64,000 nt of DNA from positions 186,001 to 250,000 of the forward strand of contig JAHLKC010000023.1 of assembly GCA_025449115.1 (NCBI GenBank), in the 5' to 3' direction. Below the pieces are notes generated by a model that saw only the letters and a program-made list of their open reading frames with translations, was not told the DNA's origin and searched no databases. Numbering within the stretch: position 1 is the first letter of the stretch; every line of letters starts with the position of its first letter. Of this stretch, positions 1-13,948 are shown one piece after another. The translations under genes and the position numbers were made by a program. The DNA comes from Chytridium lagenaria. Lineage: Eukaryota > Chytridiomycota > Chytridiomycetes > Chytridiales > Chytridiaceae.

Positions 1-1
1 C

Positions 2-557
<556 letters not shown>

Positions 558-866
558 GGTTAAGAAGATGCGGTTGCCTCTCTGTAACAGTCGGAAATAC
601 ATAATGGCTTGTAACTTGGCAATCCTTTAGCGAAAACTTTCATTTCTAGGAATACGCCGCACTTTGTTCCACGTGTGAACATACCTTAAGGTGTTTTTAG
701 ATTAATGGTGATCTTTAACAATAAGTCTGATGGATAAAAACTTAATTTTGGCGATCCGCCTTTTTTAAAGAAGCATCCCCTATCTATAAAAGAATAATGA
801 CTCGGTACAATATATTAATACCTTGTGTTATTCGATCATATTTACTCCTCGAGAGTATTGGCAACT
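558..866. other. intergenic stretch between nitronate monooxygenase and receptor
   Basis: No credible coding exon was seen. It holds the 3' flank of the upstream gene and the promoter side of the receptor, including a TATAAA at 785-790 about 77 bases before the receptor ATG. Confidence 0.5.
785..790 (+). promoter_or_regulatory. TATA-like box upstream of the class C receptor
   Basis: TATAAA lies about 77 bases upstream of the chosen ATG at 867, in an AT-rich stretch. The position suits a TATA element, but it is inferred from sequence only. Confidence 0.35.
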
Positions 867-3800
867 ATGGCCTCTCGATTGAGCCTACTGCTCCTCTTAC
901 TCGGCCTTATCTCTACCGCGCAGCCTTCATTGAGTCAAGTTGTTATTCCGATCGGAGTCCTCATTCCTTTTGACAGTGAGTTGTGGTGTCGTGATTTCTG
1001 TTCTGATTCTTTAAAGATTTGGCTCTCAACGTTTCCGTGAGACGGGTATTGGATTTCACAGAATGGGATCTCAACAATGATCCCGCCTACAGAATCCCAA
1101 ACACGACTTTCCGGCTTATTTGGACTGATTCACGCTCCTCTCTGGCGACGACCGTTGGAAGTGCTATATCATTGGCTAATCGAGGTGTTGTTGGCATAGT
1201 TGGAGAGTTTTCGTCGGGGCGTACCGGGCCTGCTGCTCTTGCAATGAACAGCTTTGGGGTAAAAGGAGTATAGAATTTGCACGGGGTTAACGTTTTTAAA
1301 GGTATATCAATGCACAGTATCGACCAATCCAGGGCTTTCCGATAAAAGCCAATACCAATACTTTTTTAGGACCCGTAAGAAGGGAGCAGAATTATGATAA
1401 CTAACATGACTAGTTCCCAGCGATAAACTGCAGGGGTTTGGACTCGTCCGGCTTGTCGAATTGTTTGGTTGGAAGAAGGTTGCGCTGATCACAGTAAATG
1501 CTCCATACGGTTTTGGAAGTATGCCGCTACGCCTCGTAATGTTATTAACGCCTCAAAGTATCTTCTTCCTTTTTAGAGCTTGCTTCCGCTCAGAACCTTA
1601 CGGTGTTAAGGAACGAGGCATATAACCCAGATGACCTTAATTATCGTCTTCAAATATCGTCTCTCCGCCAAGTCGACGCCAGGATTATAGTTGTGCTCGG
1701 ATACGACATTGACGTTATTTACATGCTGAGGGAAGCACGAAAGCAAGGAATGATCGGTCCGAAAGTAAGAGAACACTCACAGATCGGGATGATAATAAAT
1801 TTTAGTATGTGTGGATTGGAAGCGAGGCCGTTGAGACCATGTACAGCTTGTTGTTTGGTATAGTTAATTGGCCTGTATCCATGACTAATTTTTCTAGGCG
1901 ACACTGCTTCATCATGGACGGACCAAGACAGAGAAAATGTTGAAGGAATGATATTTAGCTCAGCAGACGAAACGGGAATGACCGAATGGACTAAACTTAA
2001 CACCAGATTTCAAGCAGCCTACAACCAACTTCCTGGGACTTATTCGTACTTTATGCGGGACTGCTTGCTTACTATGGGGTTTGGGGTCAAGAGAATGCTT
2101 TCAAGAGGTTTTTCGGTGAACCAGATTTTGTCGCGGACAACGAATATGACGGTTACGGATTTCATTTCGACAAAGTTTGAGGGGTCTACTGGGAATGTCT
2201 CTTTTGACCGCTTTGGTGATCGAGAAGGGTAATCAACATATAGCTGCTTGTATTAATTTTTCTCAGCGGCTTTATGTACAAAAGTGTAATCAAAGGTCAA
2301 CTGGTGAACACGTATCAGACAAACTTTGCTGGGACCTTTAAAAAGTTGACCGACGTAGTATTTAACGGTGGATCCAGTATTGCTCCTTTGGATGGCGTCG
2401 TTCTTGTCAGAGATATTCTCGAAGCTCAATCTGGATTCGGTATCTTTATCATTACCGCCAATATGTTTGGTGCCGCTCTGTGTGTTCTATCCGGAGTAAT
2501 GCTCGTGGTTAAAAGAAGCTCCCCACCTGTCAGGCAAATGTCGTTACCGTTCTTGATGATCATGCTGTGCGGGATTATTGTCGAGTACTTTAGCGTGTTT
2601 GGGTGGATTGGGAAGTTTGAGGAAAATAGGGCATGCGGCGTTCAGCAATGGACTGGTTGGATAGGGTATTCACTTTTGCTTCAAGGTATAATTTCTACAT
2701 GCCCTTTAGATAAGATACTTACCTATACACGTTCAGGAATGCTGCCAAAATGTTGGCGAGTTTTTAGAATTTTCGATAACAAGAAACTTTCGAAGGTAGG
2801 GAGTGCTTGATGAATCTATGACTAACGCCAAATAAAGACTATGAAGCATCTTCAAGACTTGTATTTAGTTCCCCTTTCCATCCCAATCACTGCTGTAAAC
2901 GTGATTATCATTGGGGTGTGGGTGTATCTTGACCCTATTGCAACTGTTTATGTTTTCCAAACGAACGCCGACTTTCACTACGAATGCCAATCCAATCTAT
3001 TTCCATCCAAGATATCATGATGCAACTCTAATGACATACAACGCGCTGGCTTATATGTGCAGCAATTCTTTTGGCTTATCTCACAAGGAACGCTAGTAGT
3101 TCGTACAGGGAAACGACGTTCATATTGGTATGCCTGTCAAAATGTCTTGATATGCAGCGTGGTTGTCATAGCACTTGTTTATAGCGGGGGCGGCTCTTAC
3201 TTGGCAACCCTTTACCTTCGTTTAGTACTAACTTGGGTCGCGACAACAGTTGCATACGCTATGACGGTATGAACTTATGACGTCTTGTCGAGCATTACTT
3301 ATTCTAATCTTAATTCTTCATACCTAGATTGGAAGGACGATTTTGGCTGTGACATATGAGCTGTATAATGATGCCGCTCATCTATTGGGAAAAGCACAAG
3401 TTCCATGAATGGCAGTGAACTTCAGAGAAAGAACAGCAAAGCCGCCGGTCACGCCGGAAGTACAAGTATGGAGCAATTCTGGCGCAGACACAGCCGAAAG
3501 GTCAGCTCTTATGGATAATTCGCCTGCTGCTTTTGGGGGTGCCAATTTCTCACTCCTGTGCCCCATTAAGGTATGTTTCTTTCCAAATTCTACTTCTCGC
3601 TAACGCGGGCCATCTTTTGTTGCTAAATTAGGATGGCGCGCGCACATTTTCCAAATGGGAGACCAAAAAGATCACTTTTGTTCAATCTCATAGATATTTG
3701 GTGATAACTGATCCACAGACCGGGGTATGTTTAATTTAAACTTACAGCACTTACTTGAGTATCATATTGACCTTATCACCAAGACGGGAGAAGTCTGCCA

Positions 3801-3970
3801 CTTTAGGCAGTAAAACCGTGAGTGTGATAAAGTCAATGTCATTTACGGATTGCTGTGAGCTTCGGAGCCCCTCGAAACATCGTGTCATTCAGCTTCCGGA
3901 TGCCGCTTCTGTTGAAAAGATGGTCAAATGGTTCGAGCCTTTTGGAAACATGGGTACAAAGCCGAACTAG
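867..3970 (+). CDS. GABA-B-like class C G-protein-coupled receptor
   Basis: The ATG at 867 starts a leucine-rich signal peptide (MASRLSLLLLLLGLIST). It is followed by a periplasmic-binding-type ligand domain spread over small exons. Exon 1 is 867-975 and exon 2 starts at 1017. Visible family blocks include GVVGIVGEFSSGRTGPAAL, QCTVSTNPGLSDKSQYQYFF and ARIIVVLGYDIDVIYMLREA. From about 2440 a seven-helix 7tm_3 region begins (GIFIITANMFGAALCVLSG). A TM6-7 block with AAILLAYLTRNASSS lies near 3060-3120. A polar cytosolic tail follows and ends in a short domain with a possible PH-like look (TFSKWETKKITFVQSHRYLV, then PDAASVEKMVKWFEPF). Frames break near 3010-3035 and 3130-3145, probably from sequence errors. 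The 3' end is uncertain: a TAG at 3968-3970 is the simplest stop, but reading could splice onward to 4487. The ligand cannot be inferred. Confidence 0.83.
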
Positions 3971-4606
3971 TTTATTTACCTCTACGACAAAATTTGTATT
4001 GACTAAAATAATATGAAAAGAATGTATATCAGTTGGGCTTACCGTTAAGTCAGAGTAATTTCCCCCAGTATTCAAAAGTCTTTGAATAAACGCCTGTATA
4101 TATCGGTTTCTTGTCATAAAAAGAGCCGTGTTTAGATTCTGCGAAGTGTTCCATCGCAGCTGTGCGGACAATAGCTCGCCCTCCATCATAAGCTAGCCAC
4201 GTCATCTTTTGTTAAATCACAATTCCCCACGTAACATTTTGATAGTCAGAGTACAAATAGACAAAAACACAGCAGGAAAGAGTCTATACGGTATGAACGC
4301 ACAAAAAGCTCATGATTTTAATCGGAAAATGAGCATGGAGCTTGAGGGGAAGAAGTATGCGAGTTTTGGTCGCGGCGCTTCCGAGGGTAGCCAGTATGGG
4401 AGTTGGAACCTGCATAGATTAAACAGCTTAAACAGCTTATACCCCATATACTTCTTGTGTCTTCTTTTTCCCAATGTAGCCACCTAGTAAAGTGCCATGT
4501 ATTTACCCATGTATTATAAATATATCAAAGTACATTTACTTCCAGCCCATGTATTTTCATCTTCGGCCTTGTTCCTCATTATTAGAATTCTGCCTCCCAT
4601 TCCAGT
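3971..4606. other. convergent region between receptor and Afi1 gene
   Basis: Two weak coding signals lie here. A plus-strand open frame, 4209-4487, ends in a hydrophobic tail and could be a last receptor exon. A minus-strand frame starting at 4189 has splice-like signals (ACG/GTAAGC near 4040) but overlaps the receptor's last exon. I do not support either as a gene. The rest is probably 3' flanks of the two convergent genes. Confidence 0.3.
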
Positions 4607-7600
4607 TCACTGGCGTAACAACCCCCTTGGTGGCGCGACCGCAAGCACTTTTGCACCATCCCTCTGCGCACCTTCTCCAGGGCTGCCAGCAGCCAAGTTG
4701 ATGCGTTTAGGCGCCATCCGTGGAGACATTGGCGTGATCCCCCTAGATCCTGCGATGAGTTCAACTTCTTTGGCTGCATCCCCCGCGGTGACATTGGAGG
4801 TGCCATGTTTAAACGCGGAGACATGGGAGGTGGAGCACGTGGAAGACTACCACCACCTGATGGGGTACGGATACTTTGAGGGTGAGGATACCCACTATCC
4901 GCAGACGGCTCGTTTCTTATTGACACCTCACTTGGAGGTTTAATAGCAGATACTGTCGTGGTTCACCTGTAATAGGGCTTAAATCCGCAATCTCCGTTGT
5001 GGCAACTTTGGTAAGTCGACGACGCATTTCCGCGTTATTTGCTTCCTGCGCTGCGAGCAGTTTTCTTGACAACGTCTGACGGACTTGAAGGCGATATTTG
5101 TTGAGGGTTTTGATGTTGTTGACGAGTGGAAGCTGCCCCCATAGCACGTGGAGAGCCTTGAGAGAAGCTTTGAGATGGTGAACTTGGGCCAGGAGAGCGG
5201 GGATGATCACGCGGAGAGTTTAGAGACGATTTACGTTCGGCGCCAACGTAATGAGGATAGTCGACGGTGGATACGTTAACTGGTCTGGGGGGAGCAGTGT
5301 TTTGACGAGATGTTTCCGGAGGCGAGCTAGAGTTGAGGTAGAAGGAAGATACTGGATCTTTGTCAGAAGAATCTGTTAAAACGGATTGATGCTGTTGCTT
5401 CAAACGCCCAACGACATCATTCCTTTGCACGCTGTCCACCCGTCGTGGTGCCTGAGTATAATTTTGACCAGTCTGTGCGGCTTGTGGCTCCGGTTGCGTT
5501 GTCCAATCGTCATCACCACTTCTAGCAGCATCCAACAATGCCATAAAATCATCCAGCTTTTGCACGGATCGGCTAAGGCTGGATTGCGCGCTCCGCTGTT
5601 CTCTCGACAAAGTATCCACAGTGGTACTGACGCTTAAAGGCGATGGTGTAGTAACCTGTTGTCGAGGTGGCGCAGCAGCCGACGGAGGATCCTGTGCGTA
5701 GGAAGCAGGCGCCGTCCTTTGCATATCCCTACGCTCCGGAACCGGCGAATTCCTCTGTGGCAGTGGCGACATATTCCTCGGCGGCGGCGTAGGCGACACA
5801 TTCTTCGGCAGCTGTGGAACAGGCGGTGGCGGCAGCAGACTATTCGTCCTGAAATTCAACCGTGTCGCATTCTTAGCTTCAAACATGATCGACATGCGGA
5901 CCGTGTTTCGTCTATTTTCTAGACGTTTTTCAGTTTTGATTTTTTCGCTTTCGAGGGCTGGCTCGACGGATTTGGAGGACATAATCATTTTGAGTGTGTC
6001 AGAGAAGGATGGGTCTTCCAGATAAGCTTCGCGTTCGGAGGCCATGAGGAGATCGTGGCTGGAACGACTGTAGCAGAGACGGAAAAAGGGGTTCATGTTT
6101 TGAATGAATCTGGTGCCGACCTTGAAATGGTCAGAACTACAATAAAAGTATTCTTACCTTATGCCAATCCAACCGCCATAGGATTCGGGTGCTTGCTCGT
6201 CGCACCTCCCAACGCGCATGAAACATTCCGGTTGCTACTGGCATCAATCCACCCATGTTTTGTGGAAGAAGTGACAAAAGTTCAATGAGCCCAGCATCTG
6301 ATTGCTTTACGAGATTATCTTGAAGAGTCATAAAAAGTTGCACGACTGTGGACTCTTCGAGTGAAGATGAAGCTCGGAGTCTTGATGCTGCATGCCGAAG
6401 ATCCAACTCTTTTATAGGTCTTCTCCTAAGGTAATTTTGGAAGTCCTATACACAATGGTCAACAATTATGAGAAAAAGTGAATATAACAAACCTTTTGAT
6501 AAAACAAGTAACTCCTCGTACTTCTCCATCCTTCCATTCGATTCCTTAACATCAACATCTCCTTCCGTTTCGTTGCCTCATCCACAAAATATGCCCCGAC
6601 CCCCAAATCCGCATTCCCAGTATTAATCGGCGTCATCCCGATTCCCGTGGTCCCAATCGACTCCAACTCAAAAGCAGCCGTCACCTCCACAAACCTCCTC
6701 ACATGGTCATAAAATTTTTGACGAACGTAAAGCTCACCCATGTGCGCTTGAATGGCAAAAATAACCTACGGAGTGTTAACAACAAGGGAGGAAAGGTGAG
6801 CATTACCTCGCCAACAAAATCGTCATCTCCTTCCCAACTCCCAGATTTCATCCACTCCCTACTCTTATCTTTTGAATAATCCTTATTCTCCGCCATAACT
6901 CTAATGTCCTTCACCTCAATTTTCGACGAAACCGATATCCGTCCCGTGTTAATGTTGAACAGCACATCCCACCAGGACGTTTGTTCCTCAAAGACCGGAT
7001 TCGTGACTCCAGCAATAAAGCCAGGCCTTTCGAATAGGAATTTAAGTGTTACGTTTTCAAGAAAGAATGACTGTAACTTACACCGATAAAAGATTGTCCA
7101 ACCCCGCTAAACTCACATACGGAAAACACCGTTCCGCAAAACCTTTCAACAATGCCCCACCTCCACTGGCGATCGCACAAGCGGCCAGAACGTAATTCGC
7201 GACATCTCCTGCTGCTCTTTGGTGTCCCAAAAACACGATACGCTTTTGAGTTAAAAGTGCGTTCATGAGGAGAACAATGGGATGCGTGTTAGGGCCAGAG
7301 TCGAGATGGAAATGCCAATAATACGGGGCTCCGTTCTTCCACTGCAGCGTACCAGCTCCTGGGGGTGGAGCGATGGCGTTTAGAGCGGAAAAGGTGGTGA
7401 CGAGTTGAATCACGGAGAACTGTGAAAAGTCAGATATCGCACGTTATTTGTCGCTACATCTCCAATCTCTTCCGGGAAAACCGCCAACGGAATCCTTAGC
7501 GGCATTCTTATCCCTTGATATTCAATCTTCGTCTCATAAAAATGCCGATCCTTGTTTGTAGATGTGAAACTCCCACTATTTCTCATGCCTCCGTCATCGA

Positions 7601-8977
7601 TATTTCGGTAGTAGGCGCGTTCTTCCATCTCCAAAAACTTTTCATCAAACATGTTACGATCTTCGGAAGCCCGAAGAATGTTACGTTCTGCGAGTGTGAG
7701 ACGTGGCATGAGGGATATATCCATGGCGTTGAGGGAGTCGTAAAGGTTGGCAATTATTGACTCGTCACCGTCAGACGCAAAGTATTCCTCCATGGCCACG
7801 AGAAGAGATGGCTGCAACATGTTAAGTATATCTGACATCCAAAGTGAAGGCGAAAGCTAACCTTGAATACGTAAACCCATTGATGCCTCGACGCTACAGC
7901 AATCGCCTTAACTCTTGCCCCCCTTCGCGCTCCAGGCACCTGCTTTGTTCTAACTAAATTCTGCACATACAGCAATGGCCTCCCGCCTGTTTCACTAGGC
8001 GGTGGTGGTGGAAGCACTGAAGCGATACATTAATGCCCCCGGGGAATAAACAAATATCTCACCTAATCCTCTTGTAAACTTCCTCGACATATACAATGCC
8101 ACATCCAAATGATTCAGCAACAAAATCTCATCATCCTCATTCTCGAATCTAAACGCTGCATTTTTTTGTCAGCAGCACTCACCAACGGAAACATTACCAA
8201 GTGTCTTTCCTTCAAAAAAGACACATAGACATAGCGGTTCAATTTGTCTATACTCTGCATTCGACATCAAGTTTCTAAGGATATGAGATATAAGACTTTC
8301 GACCGCAGTTCTTTACATCTCATGCAACTTTTGCGACATCAATCCGTTCCAAACTGTCACTTGTCCTTCTTCAAGGCATATGCTGACCCTCGGCTTCGTA
8401 GATATAGTCCTCCAGCTCCCCTGCACGTATGAATATCCATGAGCATCAATCGTCAAATTTCCGTTCCTGCATCATCATCAGCGTATTAAGATAATCGTGA
8501 CTTTACTTTGAAGTATCCGCGCCTTGGTTTCGTCGTTGGCGTTGAACTGTTGGGACGGCATCGTTCTAAAAAAAAAAAAGGTGTGAGTTCTAGATATATG
8601 AAAGTATGGGTCACCTGGTTGGGTGTGCGCTGGTTGAGGAAGAACATGGTCCAATCTTCTTCACGGAGATGGGCGCCATCAGGAAGCATGAGCTCCGCTA
8701 GAACGCTGCATTTAAACAAAGTGCGATCAGCATCGATTATCCCGCCCAGTTTACATGGCATGCATCAAGATCAATGAATGATCAAGAGCATCCATTCATT
8801 CCAACCAAGGCATCCATCTCCATAAAAAAGAATGCGAATGGACAAAGATGCAATCCAAAAGATCCCTTACTGCGGATCCGTCCCGGTGTCATAGGGATAC
8901 TGGAACGTGAGTTGAGCACCTCGATCAATGTCGAATTCCGCCACAAGAATGTGGTCAACGTGAATGAACGACCCCAT
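4607..8977 (-). CDS. Afi1/MesA-type DENN-domain polarity protein
   Basis: This is a fungal Arf3-interacting DENN-domain protein that links vesicle traffic to cell polarity. The start is the ATG at 8977. Exon 1 is 8871-8977 and encodes [20 protein letters not shown], the usual beginning of the family. Exon 2 (8615-8705) carries [20 protein letters not shown]. The DENN core lies around 7100-7840, with [20 protein letters not shown] and [20 protein letters not shown], the SPA (stabilisation of polarity axis) block. [20 protein letters not shown] follows near 6965. After about 6000 the protein becomes Pro/Ser/Gln-rich. It then has a short helical, coiled-coil-like segment near 5000-5210 and ends with repeated PMSPR motifs. 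The 3' end needs at least two frame changes (near 5210 and 4740-4935), so the stop at 4607-4609 is provisional. It is convergent with the receptor. Confidence 0.8.
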
Positions 8978-9079
8978 TCCGCAAGGTCCTGTCCCCGAAT
9001 GGAGGGTTGTGGGTCAACTGCAAGGGAAACAGTTGATGATGGTTGCACAATTTATTTAACACCCACACTATGGATACAC

Positions 9080-11788
9080 CTAGGGTTTCAACACTGGACA
9101 AAAACGCGCATCAGCCAAACTACACTTACGAGAGAAAATGGAAAGAAAACTCACCCTCTCAAACACTTTATACAGCTCTGGTAAATCCGCAATCTGAATC
9201 ACCGCTTGCCTTTTCGCAAGCTCCTTTGGCGCCAAAAACCATTGGCGTAACGCCTTAAACACAACGTGTTCAACCAGCTTCCTATACTCCCCACACGACG
9301 CATGTGGGCAATCAGGCGCTTCATCACACCCTTCCTCAGCAGGACTCTCGCAAGCATAAAATAGACCCAATTCTCGTCCAAATGTTTGAAAACAATCCTT
9401 TTCGTCATCCCATTTCACCTACAACGTTAAGTGTTGAGAACAGTGATCTTTGGTACCTCTGTTCCAAGGCGTAAGATAAAGGTGGGGAGTTTGGCAAGGT
9501 TCGGGGAATGGTCTTTAAGGAGAACGGGTAAAGATTTCAAATTCGCGTCTTCGTCTACATCGATCGAGAAATACTCCATAAGCATCTCGCGCCTGGACAT
9601 TAAATTTTCTACAATGCTCTTCTATCATTAATATCACATTTGACTATATTTACAAAAACCTTTGCAATTTTGTCCGCATCCATATCTTTTATCTCTGGTG
9701 TATCCCCGATTTCCATATCCAACGCAATCTCCACAAGTTCTAAAAGCGACAATGGTGTCGAAAGTCTGATATATCCGAAATTCGAGAACCCCTTCAAATA
9801 AAGCTGATAAAAGAAATCCGACCTAGGCTTTATCAGCTCTTTCAAGATAACGAGCTAGACTTACGTGACTTCCCCTATATCCACGACAAACAACTTTGTT
9901 TGGTATTGGACTAAAACGGAAGTATGGTCCACAAATCCGACAAAAGTATGTTCTTTGAAAAGGGATGTCATGCCTGGGTACGTTAGAAGAAAGGGATGCT
10001 ATGAAAGGAGAACCTTTATGGCATGCTTCTTCGCAATTTGTGCGTAATTCGAGGACACTGGTTAAACGGACGTCTGTCAGGACGGGTCGCGTGTATAGAC
10101 TGTCATCCATAACAACATCCTCTTCCGCAACAACATTTTCCTGCCCCTCAACATTTTCTGCCGAATTCACAATGTTGGCTGGTATCATCTCCGCATCTAC
10201 ACCTTCTTCCGCGTCCACAACATATGTCTGCGTCTCTCGAAGTTCTGGCATGATTTTCGAAAGAAACGGATGCAAAGTCTGCATCCTCCCATCCGTTCTA
10301 ACCAAATGATTCACGGCCGTTTTCTTTGGCGTTGCTTCAAACGTTACGGAAACAACAACTCGCCTTTCATACCTGCTGCAACGGAAGACACTTCTGGATT
10401 TGACGCTTGTCTTCGAATGGGTTGAACAGTCTATCTACATTAACTGAAACACCCCAAAAAACGATAAAATGCAATACCTGTGCCATAAACGTCCTTGATT
10501 CATTCGCACCGGCAAGTTTCTTCTTAATGCTATCCCTTACAAACTCCACAATTTGATCTTCATACAAAAATAGCACCTAAGAAAAATCAGAAACTAAAAT
10601 AAATAATCTGACGAGCCCTACCTCTTTTTTCGTCGGATGCACATTTACATCAATAGTACTCGGTTTCACCTCCAAACTCAAATACACAAACGGATGCATG
10701 TTTTTCGGTAAATAAGTGACGTAAAGCGTTTCCAGCATTTTTTTCAACATTGCGCTCTCCACAAGTCTCCCTTACTTTTGTTACAATCAAAAAAGGCGTG
10801 CGGGTTACCATTGATGAACAAAATAAACGTCATCTTCTTTACACTGAAATTCGCGTTCGATATCAATCCCGCTACAGCACATTCCAGCACATCATGCTGA
10901 TCTTTGAGTTCAAGAAGTTCTTTTGCAACGTTCGCGCCGTACACGAGTCGGACGTTATCGAGTGGTGTTGCGTTTTGTTGGGTTCTCACGTCGGCTGTAT
11001 TAGAGCCCACCTACACAAAAGATCAACCACCGAAAATATCGGGATGGGTCGTACCTTTTTACAAGTGAACGCGACTTTACTGTTATGAATAGCGTATTTG
11101 TTGACAATATCCAGAATACGGTTGTACTCGTCAGAAGGGTTTTTAAGGGCTTTGCGACGGGTTTCGACGTTGTAAAAAAGATCTTCTATCTATACAGACA
11201 TTAACTATGAGCAAGAATAAAGGCGCTTTACTGTGATTTGAGTGCCGTTATTCCCTGCGGTTGGTTTTGGATCTGCTGGTGAATTCGTCTTTGGATCCCA
11301 AAGCTTCCCATCAACATACTGGGCTCTACCCAACAATTAGCCTAGTCAAAACGGATCATCATTACCTCCAAGCACACCCCGACTCCCTTGTCTTTGTCGT
11401 CACCGTCACATGCGCAACATGACTAATACTCGCCAATGCCTCCCCCCGAAACCCATACGTCGCAACCCCCATCAAATCATCAAAATGTCTCAATTTACTA
11501 GTTGCGAATCGTTCACAGACGAGAGGTAGATCGTCTTTGAGGATACCGTGACCCGTGTCTTGGATTTGGAGAAACTTGAGACCACCGTCTTTGGCAAGGA
11601 TTTGGATGGAGGTGGTTTGGGCGTCGAGGGAGTTTTCGATAAGTTTCCTTGACGGCGTTGGAGGGGCGTTGAATTACCTGGGGAATGGGTGAGGAGGTGA
11701 CGAGGGGGATTCGGGTTACCTCGCCTGCTGCGATGCGGTTTACGACGGTGGAGTCGAGTTTGTGGATGCGGGTGGTTGGGGTGGACAT
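9080..11788 (-). CDS. MLH1: DNA mismatch repair protein MLH1 (frame broken in the ATPase domain)
   Basis: This is the MutL-family ATPase MLH1, partner of PMS1/MLH3 in mismatch repair and meiotic crossing over. The start is the ATG at 11788 ([23 protein letters not shown]), since the conserved N-terminus begins there; an in-frame ATG at 11818 is less likely. GHKL motifs are visible: [27 protein letters not shown]. Later blocks are VHPTKKEV near 10620 and an acidic linker near 10100-10250. The MLH1 C-terminal domain (9080-9845) includes [12 protein letters not shown], close to the usual final FERC. Near 11646 one extra A (AAGGAAACTT where AAGGAACTT is expected) moves the conserved ENSLDA helix into another frame. 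The last residues are unclear, because the frame stays open past FER to a TAG at 9080. Identity is certain, intactness is not. Confidence 0.93.
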
Positions 11789-11908
11789 GCCATGCAAAAG
11801 TGAGAGAGACAATTCCAAAGTTTTTTTGACATCATTCTAAAGGAACAAACTATTGACGGACGGATAAAGGACGGCCTCTCGCTTTCTTCTCTAACCATAT
11901 TATATTAT

Positions 11909-13674
11909 TTACATCCCAGACGTTCCCGAAGCCTCAATGAAATCCGCCGCTTTCAACATAATCCTCCCCGCCGAATCCTCACGACTCCATCGATTTCAAC
12001 GAAGTTCGCAACCGCGCGACTCCTGCAAACAAAATCCATTAAAAAACCCCCTCCATCAAACGCAAAAAACTTAATCAACCCATACCCGCATTCGTCCTCT
12101 GCCCACGTCACAAAAACGTCATTCAAAAACGGCACAATCTCCGAAACCTCCCTAATCTCAAATAACTTCATCAAATGCTCCACAATCCTTCGATCATGGC
12201 TATCCTGTATCTACAAAATCAGCAAAAAAACACAAACAAACATGCAACCCAATGCCTACCTGCATCCCTCGTATGCGTTCCACGAAATATTCTGTCGCAT
12301 CCCTCGCATCACACTTCAACTCCCTCGCCATAACCTGTTTAAAGTGGCGTAGCGACACTGAGATATCATTTTCTCGTCCCCATCGGTCCAGAATTTCGGA
12401 GAATGGTGTCAAGAGATCGGGTAGGGCTTTCTTGAGAGTATTTTGATATGCATGCGTCGACGCTAAGGATAAAGTTTTCGAGGGGGGTAATGCGCGGATG
12501 ACAGATTCGAGAGAGTCACAGAGTTGGAAGAGGGCTTTAGGGTCGGGGACTTGAAAACGGTTGCAAAGAAGCTGGTGTTAATGACAATGTTAGCCTTTTT
12601 ATAATTGAATGAATAAATCTGAATGAATAAATTGTTCGAAGTTATTACTTTCATGGCTTCCTGACTTTCACTTTCTTTCATCGAATACGCATCAGAAACA
12701 CGAGACAGAGGTTCGGAAGAGCTTTTCGATGACTACGCTATTAATCTTCACACACAAATCATTTTCTCACATTACTGTAAAGTCTTAAAACACGAGACAG
12801 CTCCCCCGACGTGCTCTCTAATTTAGCCCCAAGTCCTTGACACTCCACCTCCTTATTCCTTAACAACTCTTTCGTCAACGATAGTTCGGAGACGACTTCT
12901 CGAAGCACATCTGGTGATGTAGGCGGCGACGACTAACCATCAGAGTAACTTAAAAGACGTTCAATACCTCTTTAAGCCGTCCATCTCCGTAAACGGGTTG
13001 CGGCTGATGGGTCTTCAGCTCCTTTTCTAAACTCGATATCTGCCTAATAAGCGAAAAATGCGAATCCGCTTATACCTTTGAATCCTGTTCCTCAATAAAA
13101 TTCATGAGGTGGTTCAACGTCCGTTGCCATCATGAATGATTGCTCGTAGGTTAACCCCTGTTTGCTTCCTAGAAGCGACGGATGCAGCGCGTCGAATCCG
13201 AGATTCATGAGTCGTTTTGTTACTTTGGCGAGAATAGCTCGACCCTTTTTTTAAAAGATCATTATTGAAGTTTTTGAAAGGTCCTGTCTACCAAGCCAGC
13301 CTCTGTCTCATGTTCAGGTGAGCTCTGTGTCTTCCTGGACCGTTCAGCTGTCGACACATAACTCTTCCGACTCCTTTCATCCTCCAGTAGACCAAATCTC
13401 TAAACCCACATAAGTACACTTATTTAAGCGCATTGCTTACTGAAACACTGCTGTCCTTCCTTTGTGGGTATTCCTCTGGTGAAAGGATATTTCGCTTTGT
13501 TGAATTTTGTTGGATGGGAGTTGAATGGGCGACTTTGAAAGAAAGAGATGATGAGGCGTTGGAGTCAAGCTCGCGGCGAAGTTGACTGAAGTCGAGGTGG
13601 TGCTCTGCGCCGGAGCCTTCAAGGAGGTAGTGGACGTAGCTGGAGAGGTTTTCGTCGGTGCGATCAGTGGCCAT
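11909..13674 (-). CDS. coiled-coil protein, probably CEP70-like centrosomal protein
   Basis: The start is the ATG at 13674 (MATDRTDENLSSYVHYLLEG); one 30 bases further upstream is possible. The gene has several short exons. The middle is coiled coil (LEKELKTHQPQPVYGDGRLK, then a helix from about 12900 to 12780). The C-terminal third holds HLMKLFEIREVSEIVPFLND followed by VFVTWAED, which resembles the C-terminal block of CEP70, a centrosomal protein that binds gamma-tubulin. A flagellated fungus keeps centrioles, which would fit. A base appears gained or lost near 13125, where the coiled coil resumes in another frame as TLNHLMNFIEEQDSK. Another break lies near 11990, after which KAADFIEASGTSGM leads to the stop at 11909-11911. 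The family call rests on memory of the C-terminal pattern only; another coiled-coil centrosome protein is possible. Confidence 0.55.
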
Positions 13675-13948
13675 GATTATTGATGTCCGATATGACAATT
13701 TCAAGTGTTGTATACGTGCAATGTATATTTAACGAGTGAGTTACTTTTATTGATGAACGGCAATTGAAGTGTAGTCTTTTCTTTTCTCAAGCAATAAACC
13801 CCTTCATGCTCTCGTTATAGGTCACATCATTCATGTGAGTATACACTTAGTACCTGCCTGTAAGTAGTGCTGCGTGAGGTCTGTAGGTTTTGGCACTCTT
13901 CCTGACCAATTTTTTTTTTTTCAGGACATTATTCCTCGACATCACAAA

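Noticed and set aside
4497..4943. Plus-strand frame of 148 residues after the receptor
   Set aside because: It is antisense to the Pro/Ser-rich end of the Afi1 gene, whose PMSPR repeats read sensibly on the minus strand.
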